Assembly (NCBI GenBank): GCA_006503475.1
Contig: RSEH01000119.1
Location: 1-64,000 of the forward strand
Length of the DNA: 64,000 bases
Direction of reading: 5' to 3'
Source of the DNA: Stentor roeselii
Lineage: Eukaryota; Ciliophora; Heterotrichea; Heterotrichida; Stentoridae
The translations under genes and the position numbers were made by a program. The notes beneath the pieces are model-generated. The model made no database searches. It was not told the origin of the DNA and saw nothing but the letters and a program-made list of their open reading frames with translations. Position 1 is the stretch's first letter, and every line of letters starts with the position of its first letter. Below, piece after piece: positions 11,438 through 21,000 of the stretch.

Positions 11438-11597
11438 GATTTTCCAAAAAATCCCAAAAAACCCCACTTTTCCCAATCCCTCTAAATTTTCCTCCAACCC
11501 AAAAAAATCTAATTCACATCCACCCAAAACCCAAAAAATCTCAAACCCCAAAAAACCCCCTCAAAATTCCAAACCTTAAACCTCTAACCTTTCCTCC
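11438..11597 (+). promoter_or_regulatory. 160-nt G-free tract upstream of the kinesin gene
   Basis: No G occurs on the + strand from 11438 to 11597; the tract consists of C runs, A runs and T. It ends about 36 bp before the kinesin ATG. Similar strand-skewed tracts lie 5' of the SQR-like gene and, on the coding strand, 5' of the TBC gene. It may be part of the promoter or 5' UTR, or a decayed simple-sequence or telomere-like tract. The composition is directly visible; the function is unknown. Confidence 0.4.
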
Positions 11598-11632
11598 GTC
11601 AAACCCTTCTTCACATTCAGTTAAAATTCAAA

Positions 11633-13624
11633 ATGTCGAACGAGCCTATCAAAGTTTTCATAAGATTTCGTCCTTTAAGTTCTCAAGAATGCGATCAAGG
11701 CGAGGACATAATGTGGTCTCTTAACAAGACATCAGTATCAATCCTTTCCGAAGATTTAACTTCTTTCATAACAGACAAGAAGCTTTCATCAAACTACAAC
11801 CCAAGTTTTCAATTTGATTCTTGTTTTTCCTGGGATTCAACAAACTCAGAAATTTACAACAAAGTCGCTAAAAACTTAGTCCTCAGCGCTTTTGAAGGTT
11901 ACAATTCAACGATTTTCGCATATGGCCAGACAGGTTCCGGCAAGACTTACACAATGTTAGGAAAAAGAGAAGAAGTCTCAGTTCTTTCCTGTCGTAACCC
12001 GAACTTAGAGTATTCTGATCGTTTTTCATTGAAATCAGAGCCTTCTAAGTCATCAGAAGAAGGAGGTTTGATTATTTTAGCCTTGGAAGACATTTTCGCA
12101 TCAGCGATAAACACTTCGGACCGTCGATTTTACTTTTCTTGTTCATACATGGAGATCTACAATGAACATGTCTATGATTTGCTGAAAGGTCCCGAAGAGT
12201 TCACAACAGAAAGCCTCGGCGTCATTGAAGGCCCTGATAAAGAGTTCATCGTCAGAGGTCTAAGTGAACAAGTAGTGACTTCAATTGAAGAAGTCCTTGA
12301 AAGACTTTACAAAGGCGAGCAGAACCGTCATTACGCAGCAACAAACTTAAATCATCATTCATCAAGATCACATACAATCTTCAAGTTAAACGTGAAATCA
12401 CTTCGAATCATCCCGAAAGTAAAAAAAAATGAAGATGATGACAACTTCGAAAATGTGACAACTGAAAGTTCGATTAACTTCGTCGATTTGGCAGGGTCAG
12501 AAAAAGTGAACACGATTCAAGCCGCTGCTGAAACTGAGAAAATCAGACATCAGCAGTTTTCAGTTATGAGCAATAAGTCAGATATGGATAAAATCATCTC
12601 TGAAGGGAAAAATATCAACACAAGTCTTTTTTATTTATGTCAGGTGATTAACAAGTTAAGTGAGAAAAAACTTGGAATTATTAAAAGTGACTCACATGTG
12701 CCTTTTAGAAATTCTAATTTAACGAAAATATTGAGAAGTTCACTTGCAGGAAATGCTAGAACTTGTATTATTTGCACTGCTACTGCTGTCAGGTCGCAGT
12801 TTGAACAGACTTTGAGTACTTTAAGGTTTGGGAATAGTGCAAGAAGTATTACCAACAAGGTACGGGCTAATATTCGTACTGAGACTAACACCCAGTTGCT
12901 TCTTACATATGAACAAGACATCGCCAGCTTGAAAAAAGAAGTTGAATTAACTTACCAGAGGGGAAAAGCTTATTCTAATGAATCTTTACTTGTCAGACAA
13001 CAACTTGAATTAAAAATTCAGACTCTTTGTAAGAAGATCTTGAAGAAAAACTCGATAAATATCATCAGGTCTGTGAAAAATAAGACTTTTCGAGGACTTT
13101 GGAATAAAACTTCTGGAGAACTTTTCACTTGTTTTGATCAGGAAACTGAAAATAAGCAAATTTTATGGGATGAAGAAAATTTCACAGAAAAAGCTTTGAC
13201 GGTTTTAAGAGACTTGCAAACTGCTGACAGGGAAAAGAAGAACTTGTTTATAAGTATCTCCAATTTGACCAATTCGACTAATTGTTTACTCATGGCAAAT
13301 CAATCATTGACAAAAGAAAGGGAAAAGTATTTAGACGTCATTGAAAAGGTTCGTGAAGAAATCACTTCTTCTGAAATAGAGCTCAATGAAGTCCAGAAAA
13401 ATCTGAAAATCGTTCAAAAGAAAGTAGAAGTTTTTCAAAGTGGAACTGGAATTGAGTCTTTAAATAGTAAAGAACTTGCTGACTTTGAAAGCACCTTGAT
13501 TAACAGGATCAAGGACATCAGGGCAGAAAAGGCAAAACGAAGGTTTCAACAGGAGTTCGAAGTGATTAAAAGAAAACTTGAAACTTATGTCGACTCTGAA
13601 GTCCTTGACGATCTTGAATGTTAA
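11633..13624 (+). CDS. kinesin-family motor protein, N-terminal motor, 663 aa
   Basis: A microtubule-dependent ATPase motor. The motor domain covers about residues 5-415. The P-loop GQTGSGKT is at 98-105, switch I is in NLNHHSSRSH, switch II DLAGSE is at 285-290, and the alpha-4 entry reads EGKNINTSL. All nucleotide-binding motifs are intact. Two loops are longer than usual: about 35 residues after TYTMLG, and about 24 extra residues between DLAGSE and EGKNIN (loop 11, which contacts the microtubule). The tail to 663 is predicted coiled coil (for example KELADFESTLINRIKDIRAE) with no cargo domain recognised. The subfamily is not assigned; the N-terminal motor suggests plus-end movement. The start is the first ATG after the G-free tract. 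Confidence 0.95.
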   Translation: MSNEPIKVFIRFRPLSSQECDQGEDIMWSLNKTSVSILSEDLTSFITDKKLSSNYNPSFQFDSCFSWDSTNSEIYNKVAKNLVLSAFEGYNSTIFAYGQTGSGKTYTMLGKREEVSVLSCRNPNLEYSDRFSLKSEPSKSSEEGGLIILALEDIFASAINTSDRRFYFSCSYMEIYNEHVYDLLKGPEEFTTESLGVIEGPDKEFIVRGLSEQVVTSIEEVLERLYKGEQNRHYAATNLNHHSSRSHTIFKLNVKSLRIIPKVKKNEDDDNFENVTTESSINFVDLAGSEKVNTIQAAAETEKIRHQQFSVMSNKSDMDKIISEGKNINTSLFYLCQVINKLSEKKLGIIKSDSHVPFRNSNLTKILRSSLAGNARTCIICTATAVRSQFEQTLSTLRFGNSARSITNKVRANIRTETNTQLLLTYEQDIASLKKEVELTYQRGKAYSNESLLVRQQLELKIQTLCKKILKKNSINIIRSVKNKTFRGLWNKTSGELFTCFDQETENKQILWDEENFTEKALTVLRDLQTADREKKNLFISISNLTNSTNCLLMANQSLTKEREKYLDVIEKVREEITSSEIELNEVQKNLKIVQKKVEVFQSGTGIESLNSKELADFESTLINRIKDIRAEKAKRRFQQEFEVIKRKLETYVDSEVLDDLEC

Positions 13625-13720
13625 TTCTAAAAATAATAAACTGTTTATAAAATCTCTTCTTTTTCAAACATCATCATAGATCTTTAATAAAACTTTTAAT
13701 TAATACCTCTCTTCATAATT

Positions 13721-15004
13721 ATGGATAAAGGAGAATGGAACCCTTCAATATCAAGAGATATTCACAGTCAAGACCTAATGAGTCTTCTTGATGATAAAAC
13801 TGCCAACAAAATCGTTCAAAATATTAAAAAAAACATCCCTAAAGACACTGTCACCTATCAAGGGAAATATTCAGGAAAACCTGCAAACCCCCGTCAAAAG
13901 TCACAAGACTCAGACCTACTCTCTTCTATGGCTCAAAAACTCTCAAAAGTTGAAAAAATCTGTGAAGCTCAGAGAAAAGAAATCAAAGAAAAATCTGAAT
14001 TGCTGCAAAAGGCTCAGAAGGAAATTGAAACTTTGAAAAAAATTTCTTCGGATGAGTCGGTTGTTGCTTTCAAAAATTTAGAAGATGAAAATTCAAGGCT
14101 TAGGAAACAGGTTCAGGAAATGGAAGCGTTTTTGGCGGATTATGGACTTAAGTGGGTTGGAAATTCACCTGATGGGCAGTTGGATATTAATTCTTTGATG
14201 CAGGACCTGCCAAAAAGCGACCCGCTATACCGATACAACCTTCCAAACGAGATCGACATCACAGTAATCGAGCGTCGTATCCACGAGCTAAACATAGTAG
14301 CCGAAAAAGATGCCGCCCGGTGGGTCTCTCAAGGATCAGTTCACCGTTTCAAGGCTCCTGAAAGTATCTGCATAACTTTTTTCAAAAACGGTTTAATAAT
14401 GCAAGGTTATCCATTCCGTCCCTATTCCTCCAAAGAAGCTCAAAGTCTTTTAAGCGACATTCTCGACGGTTACTTTCCCTACGACCTTAAAAAAAAATAC
14501 CCAGACGGTGTCCCCCTCAGGTCAGTCGACAGGTCAAGTGAAATGTTCAAAGCCGGGTCAAACCTGCAGGGTGTTAACGACCCAAGCCTAGGACTTCTCA
14601 ACAAAGACCAGTTCCTTGCCCAGCTTCCCGAAAACATAATAAAAAACGGAGAAATCATTCCAGTTCGAGAAGACATCGCAAAAGTATTCAGTTCAGAAAA
14701 AACAGGAACAGTGAAAATCGAGACACATGTTGATGTTTTGTTGAAATCTCAACCGGACTTTAAAGATTTTACTACTTTAAGGATAAAAACAGAGACTGGA
14801 AAGAGAAATTTGATTATTTTGATGAGAACTTCTGATACTTTACAGGATTTGTTGAAGTTTCTTGAACCGAATAGAGAAGGAAAAGGTCGATTTGAGATAA
14901 GGTCGACTTTTCCAGCGAAGACTTTTGATTTACTTGACAAGAGGAGTTTACTTCAACTGGACCTTGTGCCGAATTACGCGTTGGCGCTAAGAAGTTTAGA
15001 TTAA
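13721..15004 (+). CDS. UBXN11: UBX domain-containing protein 11-like (coiled coil, SEP, UBX)
   Basis: 427 aa. Residues about 65-140 form a coiled coil (LLQKAQKEIETLKK). A SEP domain follows at about 205-275 (ICITFFKNGLIMQGYPFRPY, then DGYFPYDLKKKYPDGVPL). A ubiquitin-like UBX domain ends the protein (TLRIKTETGKRNLIILMRT to YALALRSLD). This order matches UBXN11, a member of the p97/VCP cofactor family that has also been linked to Rho-type GTPases. The UBX surface normally docks on the p97 N-domain, so a p97 adaptor role is inferred. It lies 96 bp after the kinesin gene and 30 bp before the LITAF-like gene, all on the + strand. Confidence 0.85.
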   Translation: MDKGEWNPSISRDIHSQDLMSLLDDKTANKIVQNIKKNIPKDTVTYQGKYSGKPANPRQKSQDSDLLSSMAQKLSKVEKICEAQRKEIKEKSELLQKAQKEIETLKKISSDESVVAFKNLEDENSRLRKQVQEMEAFLADYGLKWVGNSPDGQLDINSLMQDLPKSDPLYRYNLPNEIDITVIERRIHELNIVAEKDAARWVSQGSVHRFKAPESICITFFKNGLIMQGYPFRPYSSKEAQSLLSDILDGYFPYDLKKKYPDGVPLRSVDRSSEMFKAGSNLQGVNDPSLGLLNKDQFLAQLPENIIKNGEIIPVREDIAKVFSSEKTGTVKIETHVDVLLKSQPDFKDFTTLRIKTETGKRNLIILMRTSDTLQDLLKFLEPNREGKGRFEIRSTFPAKTFDLLDKRSLLQLDLVPNYALALRSLD

Positions 15005-15034
15005 ATTCAAAAAAGTTTTAACAGTAATTTAAAA

Positions 15035-15583
15035 ATGACTGAAGTTCCTAAAATCTCAGTTTTCTGCTGCGAAGAGTCACCTTTATACTCGTTTTCAAGT
15101 CGTTCGAACTCCCCAACGATTCAACATAAACTCTCAACGATTCCATTCGAATTTTCAGACAATACCCGTCCTGGTTCATTCATGTCTTTCAACACTCCAA
15201 ATACGCGTTTATCTTCCGTGTCTAACACAGAAGCTTTTCCAAGACTTTTAAATGATTCAGTAATTCAAGAAAGACTTCTGACGACTCAAAGTCCTTCAGA
15301 CTTTCCAAGTGTCAGAAGGCAATTGGCTTTAGAAATTCCTGACTTGAAGGGTATTCAAGATGATTCTGGAATACCTACATTAAAATGGTGCGCTTTTTGT
15401 AAATGTGAAGTGGCGACTGAAGTTTGCTTTCAGAATTCAAGTATGACCTTTTGGAGTTCAGTTGCGATTTTTTTAAGTGGAGGAGTTTTTGGATGCTTTT
15501 TACTTCCTTATGCTATGGATACTTGTAAGGATGTCAAGATGAGGTGTCATCGATGCAAACGTTTAATTGAGAATGTGGAGTAG
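15035..15583 (+). CDS. LITAF-domain membrane-associated zinc protein, 182 aa
   Basis: The first 110 residues are Ser/Thr/Pro-rich and probably disordered. The C-terminal 70 residues form a LITAF domain: a first CXXC knuckle (WCAFC), a hydrophobic stretch (SSVAIFLSGGVFGCFLLPYA) that dips into the membrane in this family, then a second knuckle (MRCHRCKRLI). LITAF/CDIP proteins are monotopic proteins of the late endosome or lysosome surface. The zinc-binding cysteines are present. The stop TAG lies only 4 bp from the stop of the convergent minus-strand gene, so 3' UTRs must be tiny or overlap. Confidence 0.8.
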   Translation: MTEVPKISVFCCEESPLYSFSSRSNSPTIQHKLSTIPFEFSDNTRPGSFMSFNTPNTRLSSVSNTEAFPRLLNDSVIQERLLTTQSPSDFPSVRRQLALEIPDLKGIQDDSGIPTLKWCAFCKCEVATEVCFQNSSMTFWSSVAIFLSGGVFGCFLLPYAMDTCKDVKMRCHRCKRLIENVE

Positions 15584-15587
15584 GTAA

Positions 15588-17111
15588 TTATTTATTAATT
15601 TTCAGGTCTTTCGTGTACTTCCGGACTAAACGAGGGTAGTAGTCGATTCCTGAGTAGTGATTTATAACTGGTTCATCAAGAGGCTTTGATGATTGAGGTG
15701 TCTTTTCGTTGTTGGTGATTCGGATTTCTTCTTCTTCTAGATCTTCTATGACTGGCAGTTCTGGTTTCGCCTTTTTTGTGGAAATTTCGTTTAAGTTCAT
15801 TTTTTGAGAACTTTTAAATGTTCTTTGAGATGATGCAATTGAATGACTTGAATTTTGACGTGAATTTACCCGAGAGTTATTAAAAGGGCCAGGATAAAGC
15901 AAATTTTGGTTTCTTGAAGGAAGATTTGAAGATTTTTCAATGTCTTCAATGCGCGTCACGTCAAGTTTCCCAGGTTCATGTGACATGAGGTCAGTCTGAG
16001 AGTTGTCTCTTTGATGTTTCACTTCAGGTTCAACTTGTGGAGGCTGTGGTGAAGTTATTGCATCTTTTTTCAACATGTTATACAAAAACCTGAGAAAAGC
16101 GAAAATGATTCCAAACCAAAACGAAATAATGATCAGCCAACGTAAAATGTAAGAAGCTGACTCTGAGATATGTGCAAGGTAACAAGAAATAGAGATGATT
16201 ATAAGCAACTGGATTATTTCACAGGTAGTTACAATGTAATTTGAAAATTCTTCTCGAAAGGGTCGAAATTTTAATAAAAAAGTTACATGCGCAAGTCCGC
16301 ATATTCCTAAGAAGCTTACTTGGACTTCAGGATAATCTTGACAGAAAATCAAGAAAATAGCAGATATCATCCTAGTCACTATAAATAACAAGTAATAGTA
16401 ACAGTTGTACCCTTCTTTCCATTTAAACTCAAATAAAAGGGTTGAGTCTTGGATCTCTTCTGTTGAGTCTAAAATTTTACCTTTGATGTGAATCGGAAGG
16501 TAAATTATAAAAACTATGCAAAGAGCGATCATCATCACTGCGAAAAGACTGCTGAGGGTGTCGTAGGTACTGTTCATGTTTATGTTGTAGATCTGCTGGA
16601 AGCCGAATAAAAAGAAGTCGAAACTGCAAATTAGGACTGATCTTTGCATCATGTTGAGAAAGGATTTTTCTTTTAGATTTCTTATTGACTGGTAACAAAA
16701 ACCGAAAATTAACATCAGTAGGTTTAGAGTTATACAGCCGAAAAAAATTATTAGAAATTTTTCAGCGTTGTTGAAGAAATGATAGGATGAATAACCAAGG
16801 GCATTGAATCGGTCGTTTGAGGTCTTTCTTTCGTAGTGGGTTATTATTTGCATACCATGAAGACCTTTGGATACTTTACTGAAAAAAAACAAAGTAGAAG
16901 TATCCAGGTCAGTATTGATAAGTCCAAACATCCTGGTATATGAAATCCAAGTAGTCAGATACCAAACCGAATAACTTGTATGTTTTTTATTCAAAGTTAA
17001 AGCAGTAGCAACAATCATCCCTACAAGTATCCAAATCAAAGAATACTCTGAACCATAACTAATCGCTTTAACTGCAGTTAAATCAGAAGCAGCCCAAACA
17101 AAAAGTACCAT
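15588..17111 (-). CDS. multi-pass membrane protein, 507 aa, unknown function
   Basis: Six or more hydrophobic segments are visible in the first 350 residues, among them YSLIWILVGMIVATALTL, FLIIFFGCITLNLLMLIFGF, LFAVMMIALCIVFIIYLPI and IVTTCEIIQLLIIISISCYL, followed by a helix near residue 330. The remaining 150 residues are polar, rich in Ser, Pro and Glu, and presumably cytosolic. A cytosolic loop holds RPFREEFSN. The architecture resembles the C-terminal multi-TM segment of large ciliate membrane proteins, but no family was recognised. An in-frame TAA upstream of the ATG supports this start. It is divergent from the small gene at 17163, with 51 bp shared. Confidence 0.7.
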   Translation of the reverse strand: MVLFVWAASDLTAVKAISYGSEYSLIWILVGMIVATALTLNKKHTSYSVWYLTTWISYTRMFGLINTDLDTSTLFFFSKVSKGLHGMQIITHYERKTSNDRFNALGYSSYHFFNNAEKFLIIFFGCITLNLLMLIFGFCYQSIRNLKEKSFLNMMQRSVLICSFDFFLFGFQQIYNINMNSTYDTLSSLFAVMMIALCIVFIIYLPIHIKGKILDSTEEIQDSTLLFEFKWKEGYNCYYYLLFIVTRMISAIFLIFCQDYPEVQVSFLGICGLAHVTFLLKFRPFREEFSNYIVTTCEIIQLLIIISISCYLAHISESASYILRWLIIISFWFGIIFAFLRFLYNMLKKDAITSPQPPQVEPEVKHQRDNSQTDLMSHEPGKLDVTRIEDIEKSSNLPSRNQNLLYPGPFNNSRVNSRQNSSHSIASSQRTFKSSQKMNLNEISTKKAKPELPVIEDLEEEEIRITNNEKTPQSSKPLDEPVINHYSGIDYYPRLVRKYTKDLKINK

Positions 17112-17162
17112 AATTATAAACTTCTTATAAACATGGAAGTCTTAATGATTTTAATATAATTA
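17112..17162. promoter_or_regulatory. 51-bp divergent promoter interval
   Basis: All DNA between two divergent start codons, AT-rich. Any promoter for both genes must fit here or reach into coding sequence. No defined motif was recognised. Confidence 0.4.
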
Positions 17163-17381
17163 ATGGGAGCCTGTTTGACTTCTCAGCCTTATTGCCAAGA
17201 TCTTTGCATTGAAGTACTTGATTTTTCGGCAGACAAAGAAGAAAATAATGATAAAATAAAAACTCAGAGCACAAGTGACATTTTTCAAGTAAACAACAGC
17301 GCATCTATCATTGTCCTTGAAGTTCTTCAGAACGTTTCTTTTGGTTCTGAGTTGATGACGGCGAGAATTTCACTTTTTTAA
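17163..17381 (+). CDS. small putative N-acylated protein, 72 aa
   Basis: The N-terminus MGACLTSQ fits an N-myristoylation signal (Gly2, small residues, Thr6/Ser7) with a neighbouring cysteine (Cys4) suited to palmitoylation, so membrane anchoring is inferred. The rest is acidic and polar with a C-terminal hydrophobic patch (SASIIVLEVLQNVSFG). No family was recognised. It ends in TAA. The small size lowers certainty, but the position between genes, the ATG and the lipidation signal support it. Confidence 0.5.
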   Translation: MGACLTSQPYCQDLCIEVLDFSADKEENNDKIKTQSTSDIFQVNNSASIIVLEVLQNVSFGSELMTARISLF

Positions 17382-17510
17382 TTAATAAATTTGATGTGTA
17401 GGTCAAAATTTTGTTTTTAGTGAAACGAGGCTTATTCATTTATAGTGTAAATCGCCATATATTCAATTGGCAGTAAACTTCCATAAGCATTTCAAAGGTT
17501 TTATAATCTA

Positions 17511-18005
17511 ATGAATACTTTTAGTTCACAAGGTGACAAATTCAGAATTCCTTCAACAAATCTATTGAGTTATAACAATTCTACTGCTTTGAAACAAGTT
17601 AAATTAACAAACTGGCAAGCCCGTTACAAGCAAGGAATCTTCCTAATCAAGCAAAGAAAATACTACAAACTCTTACAAAAACCCTTAAACACCTCTCTTC
17701 AAATATCCTCAGGACTTCGATTCTCAAAGCAAACTTCGACTCCAAAATCAATCTCTTCCCAAATCCAAGAAAAAAAACCCTCTGATTTAAAATCAACATC
17801 AAAATTAAAAGACCTTTGGACCGAATCCAACTCAAACATATCTCTATCCCTATCCCTAAACGGTGAGCCAATCTCAATTCTTCCATCAACACCAAGCAAT
17901 CAACGACTATCCCGAATAAAACCTTTTAAATCCTTCGAAATTCCTGAAATTTCCTCAATTCCTGACATAACCCTTCATCACCGAACCAAGAAAAAAAGAA
18001 GTTAA
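17511..18005 (+). CDS. basic Ser-rich protein of unknown function, 164 aa
   Basis: An ATG-to-TAA frame with few acidic residues and many Ser, Lys and Pro. A short basic segment (KQGIFLIKQRKYYKLLQKP) near residues 41-60 could be helical, and the C-terminus is a basic patch (HHRTKKKRS) like a nuclear localisation signal or microtubule-binding tail. No domain was recognised. It precedes the HU/EF-hand gene by 36 bp on the same strand. Confidence 0.55.
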   Translation: MNTFSSQGDKFRIPSTNLLSYNNSTALKQVKLTNWQARYKQGIFLIKQRKYYKLLQKPLNTSLQISSGLRFSKQTSTPKSISSQIQEKKPSDLKSTSKLKDLWTESNSNISLSLSLNGEPISILPSTPSNQRLSRIKPFKSFEIPEISSIPDITLHHRTKKKRS

Positions 18006-18041
18006 AAAAAATTGGTAATAAGAAATCTTTGAATAATTTAA

Positions 18042-21000
18042 ATGGCACAAAGTTATGAACTGTGGAAAGCTCTTGGCAAACAAATCAATCAGGCCTTGAA
18101 GAGCAAGTCAGGAATTACGATTCCTGGTTTCGGTCAATTTACTTTTAAAGAAGGCCCGTTATTTATCCCAGTCCCTTCACTTGGTCTCAAGCCTTGTGTT
18201 TTTGAACAAGGGTCTTTTAAGCCTTTACCCGTTGAGCCTTCAACAAGCAGTCCTCCTGTCAGTTACGAGCAACTGGCTCAATCAGGAAACCTTTCAAGTA
18301 AAGAAGAAGCGAAATCACTGATCGAAACTTTTGTAAACCTGATCAAAACCCGAACAATGACAGAACTAAAACAAGAAATCCCTTCTATCGGCACCCTTCT
18401 CATCAAAGGTAACAAAATCGCTGTTAAATTCCTTGAAAACGACTTAACCGTCACTAAAGATGCAGCTCTTTGGCTTAAAAGTAACTTAGGAATTGAACTT
18501 AGAGCTCAAAGCTGTAGACCTCGTACAGCACAAGCAATGCAAAAGCCTTTCTCATCAAGACCTCTTCAAAATACTCGTCCAAGTTCAGCCCATTCAGACT
18601 CTAATCATTCAGAAGTTTCAAAACTTCAAACATCACAAGTAGGCCATTCCCGTTCTTTAGGCACATTGAAAAACCGAGCAGTAGAAATAATAAACTCTTA
18701 CATGCCGAAAATCACTTTAACCATGCAAGCAAGAGACCAGTCAAATCGAGGACTTATCAGTTATGCCGATTTTGTTTCAGTTCTCACTTCTGTTGACCCT
18801 GAAATTTCAGAGTCTTCTGTAAAGAAATTAGTTTCGATGACGAATTGTGCAACTGGAGGACGGGTCAGGTATAAGATTTTTTTGGATAGTCTTACACGGT
18901 CGAAGTCTGCTGCTAGGAGTGGACGTGCCTCTGTCGCTTCGGATTTTACGGATAATTATCATGCTGGAAACTTGGCACCTATTGCTAAACTTATTTGGGA
19001 AAAAAAATTGGTTATTAGCGAATTTTCTCAGTCTTCTGGAATGAGACCGAGACTTGAATGTCAACCGTCGGAGATTCTTAAAGTTTTGAAAAAAAGTGGA
19101 ATTTTTATTAATATTCATCAACTTAAGGCATTGTTGAGGGAATGTGAAAATTATTCGGTTTTAGCTTTGCTTAAAGCGGCGAAAAGGATTAGTTGTTCTG
19201 AGGATGAGAAGTCAAATGTAGAATTGCCGAGACCTTATTCGGCGATGGTTACTGATGGATCGCTTGAAAAGGTTAGGGGTCATTTATCCGGAAATAACCT
19301 TTCCTCAATCTATTCCTCAGCTCGTAAATCCGAAGACCTGCACGTAGACGATTTCGTGAATTTCATCACATCTCACACCTCAGGAAAACTAAAGCCCTTA
19401 GAAGCCCAGCAAGCATTTTACAAGTTATCAAAAGGTGAAGACATTTTAAGCGAGCATGATTTTTGCCGAGGTTTCTCTCGTTACGAGAGTAACAAAACAA
19501 TCCAAGAGCGAGGTTTTAAAGTTCTTCGTGCCTGGCTTCGTCAAGAGAAGTTAAGCACCGAGCAAGGTTTCGAAGTTCTTTCAAAATCAGGTAAATCCGG
19601 TCAAGTCCTGAAGTTCGACGACTGGGTGCAAGCAATGAAAGGTTTTGACTACAACTTATACGAAGCTTCAGTGATGTTCGACGCTCTTGACACGAAACAA
19701 GACCGAATGATTGACCTGGCTGAGTGGATCAACAAGGTCTATGAAGACGAAGGTCCACTTCAAAGTTTCAAAGACACCGTCATAAAGTACAGCATCGACA
19801 AGGAAGACCTGCTGATAAAGCTCAACGCGCATAGCAAGCAGAGACTCACTGTTGAGGAAATGGCTGATGGTCTTCGAAGAATGGACCCAACGCTTACTCT
19901 TGCAAATGCTGTTAATATGGCTCGCACTGCTGCTGGAGTTAAAGGATATATTGATGTTCAGGACTTTTTAGCTCAACTTTCACAACCACCTGAAGAGTTT
20001 CAAGGAAATTGGAAGGAACAGATTTTAAGGAAAATTCAAGGAAAGGTCTCGGGAAATGTCGGTTTGTTGAAATTTATGTTGGAAGAGTCGGATGTTAGAA
20101 ATTCAGGGAAAATTGAATTGACGAAGTTTCAGGAAGTTTTGAATAAGGCTTCACTTGGACTTGACCCTTTGGAAATTGATAGGCTTAGTAGGGTTCTTGA
20201 TCGCAAAGGAAATCATTGGATTGATTATAATGAATTTATTGATCATTTAGAAGGACCGAATTTACCACCGCTGGATCCACTTAAGTCTACTGCTGGAAGG
20301 CTTGAAGTGTTTTTGCAGCAGAATGATATGACTGCTGGTCAGCTCCTAAAAAAGCTAGGAAATCGTGTGCCAATCGAAAAATTTTCAAAATTTCTCAAGA
20401 AAAAAGTTCAAAAAAATTTTTCCGAAGAGCTACTCGACGAAATCGCCTTAAAATTCGATGTAAACAAAGACGGAGCAGTAGACCTTGAAGACCTGAAATC
20501 AATTCTAGAAAGCAAAAGTTACTTAGAACTACAAACAGGAAACCCATACCCAAGCCAGGCCTTAACTCCATCCAAAGCTCGAGAAGTTCTAAAAACAATC
20601 CGAAAGTCTTTAATCGATCACAAAGTAAGCATTCCAGATGCCTTTCGAGCTTTCGACACCGAAAGTCTCGGCGTTCTAAACGCGAAGCAATTCTCATCAG
20701 GTCTAAGTCGTTACGTGGATCTTTCAGAGCCTGTGAAAAACGGTTTATTCGCTTTGATCGATAAGTTAGGAACAGGTCTTATCACACAAGAAGCTTTTCT
20801 TTCAGTGATAAAAGACACGAACCTGGCTCCAAAGGCTTCAAACGACTCCTGGACATGGGAAACTGAAACTATCGACCGAATGAGAAAATGGATAAAAGCT
20901 TCTGGAGTATCAGTTGAAAACGCATTTCGAGCTTTTGACAGCGATTTCGACGGTATCGTAAGTAAAGAAGACTTAAAGTCCAGTCTTTTAACTATTTTAA

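Noticed and set aside
11438-11597. Telomere or chromosome end at the G-free tract
   Set aside because: C and A runs are irregular with no fixed repeat unit, and sequence continues normally on both sides; kept only as a possible relic.
12640-12921. 93-codon minus-strand frame inside the kinesin gene
   Set aside because: Antisense to the conserved motor domain, so a shadow frame.
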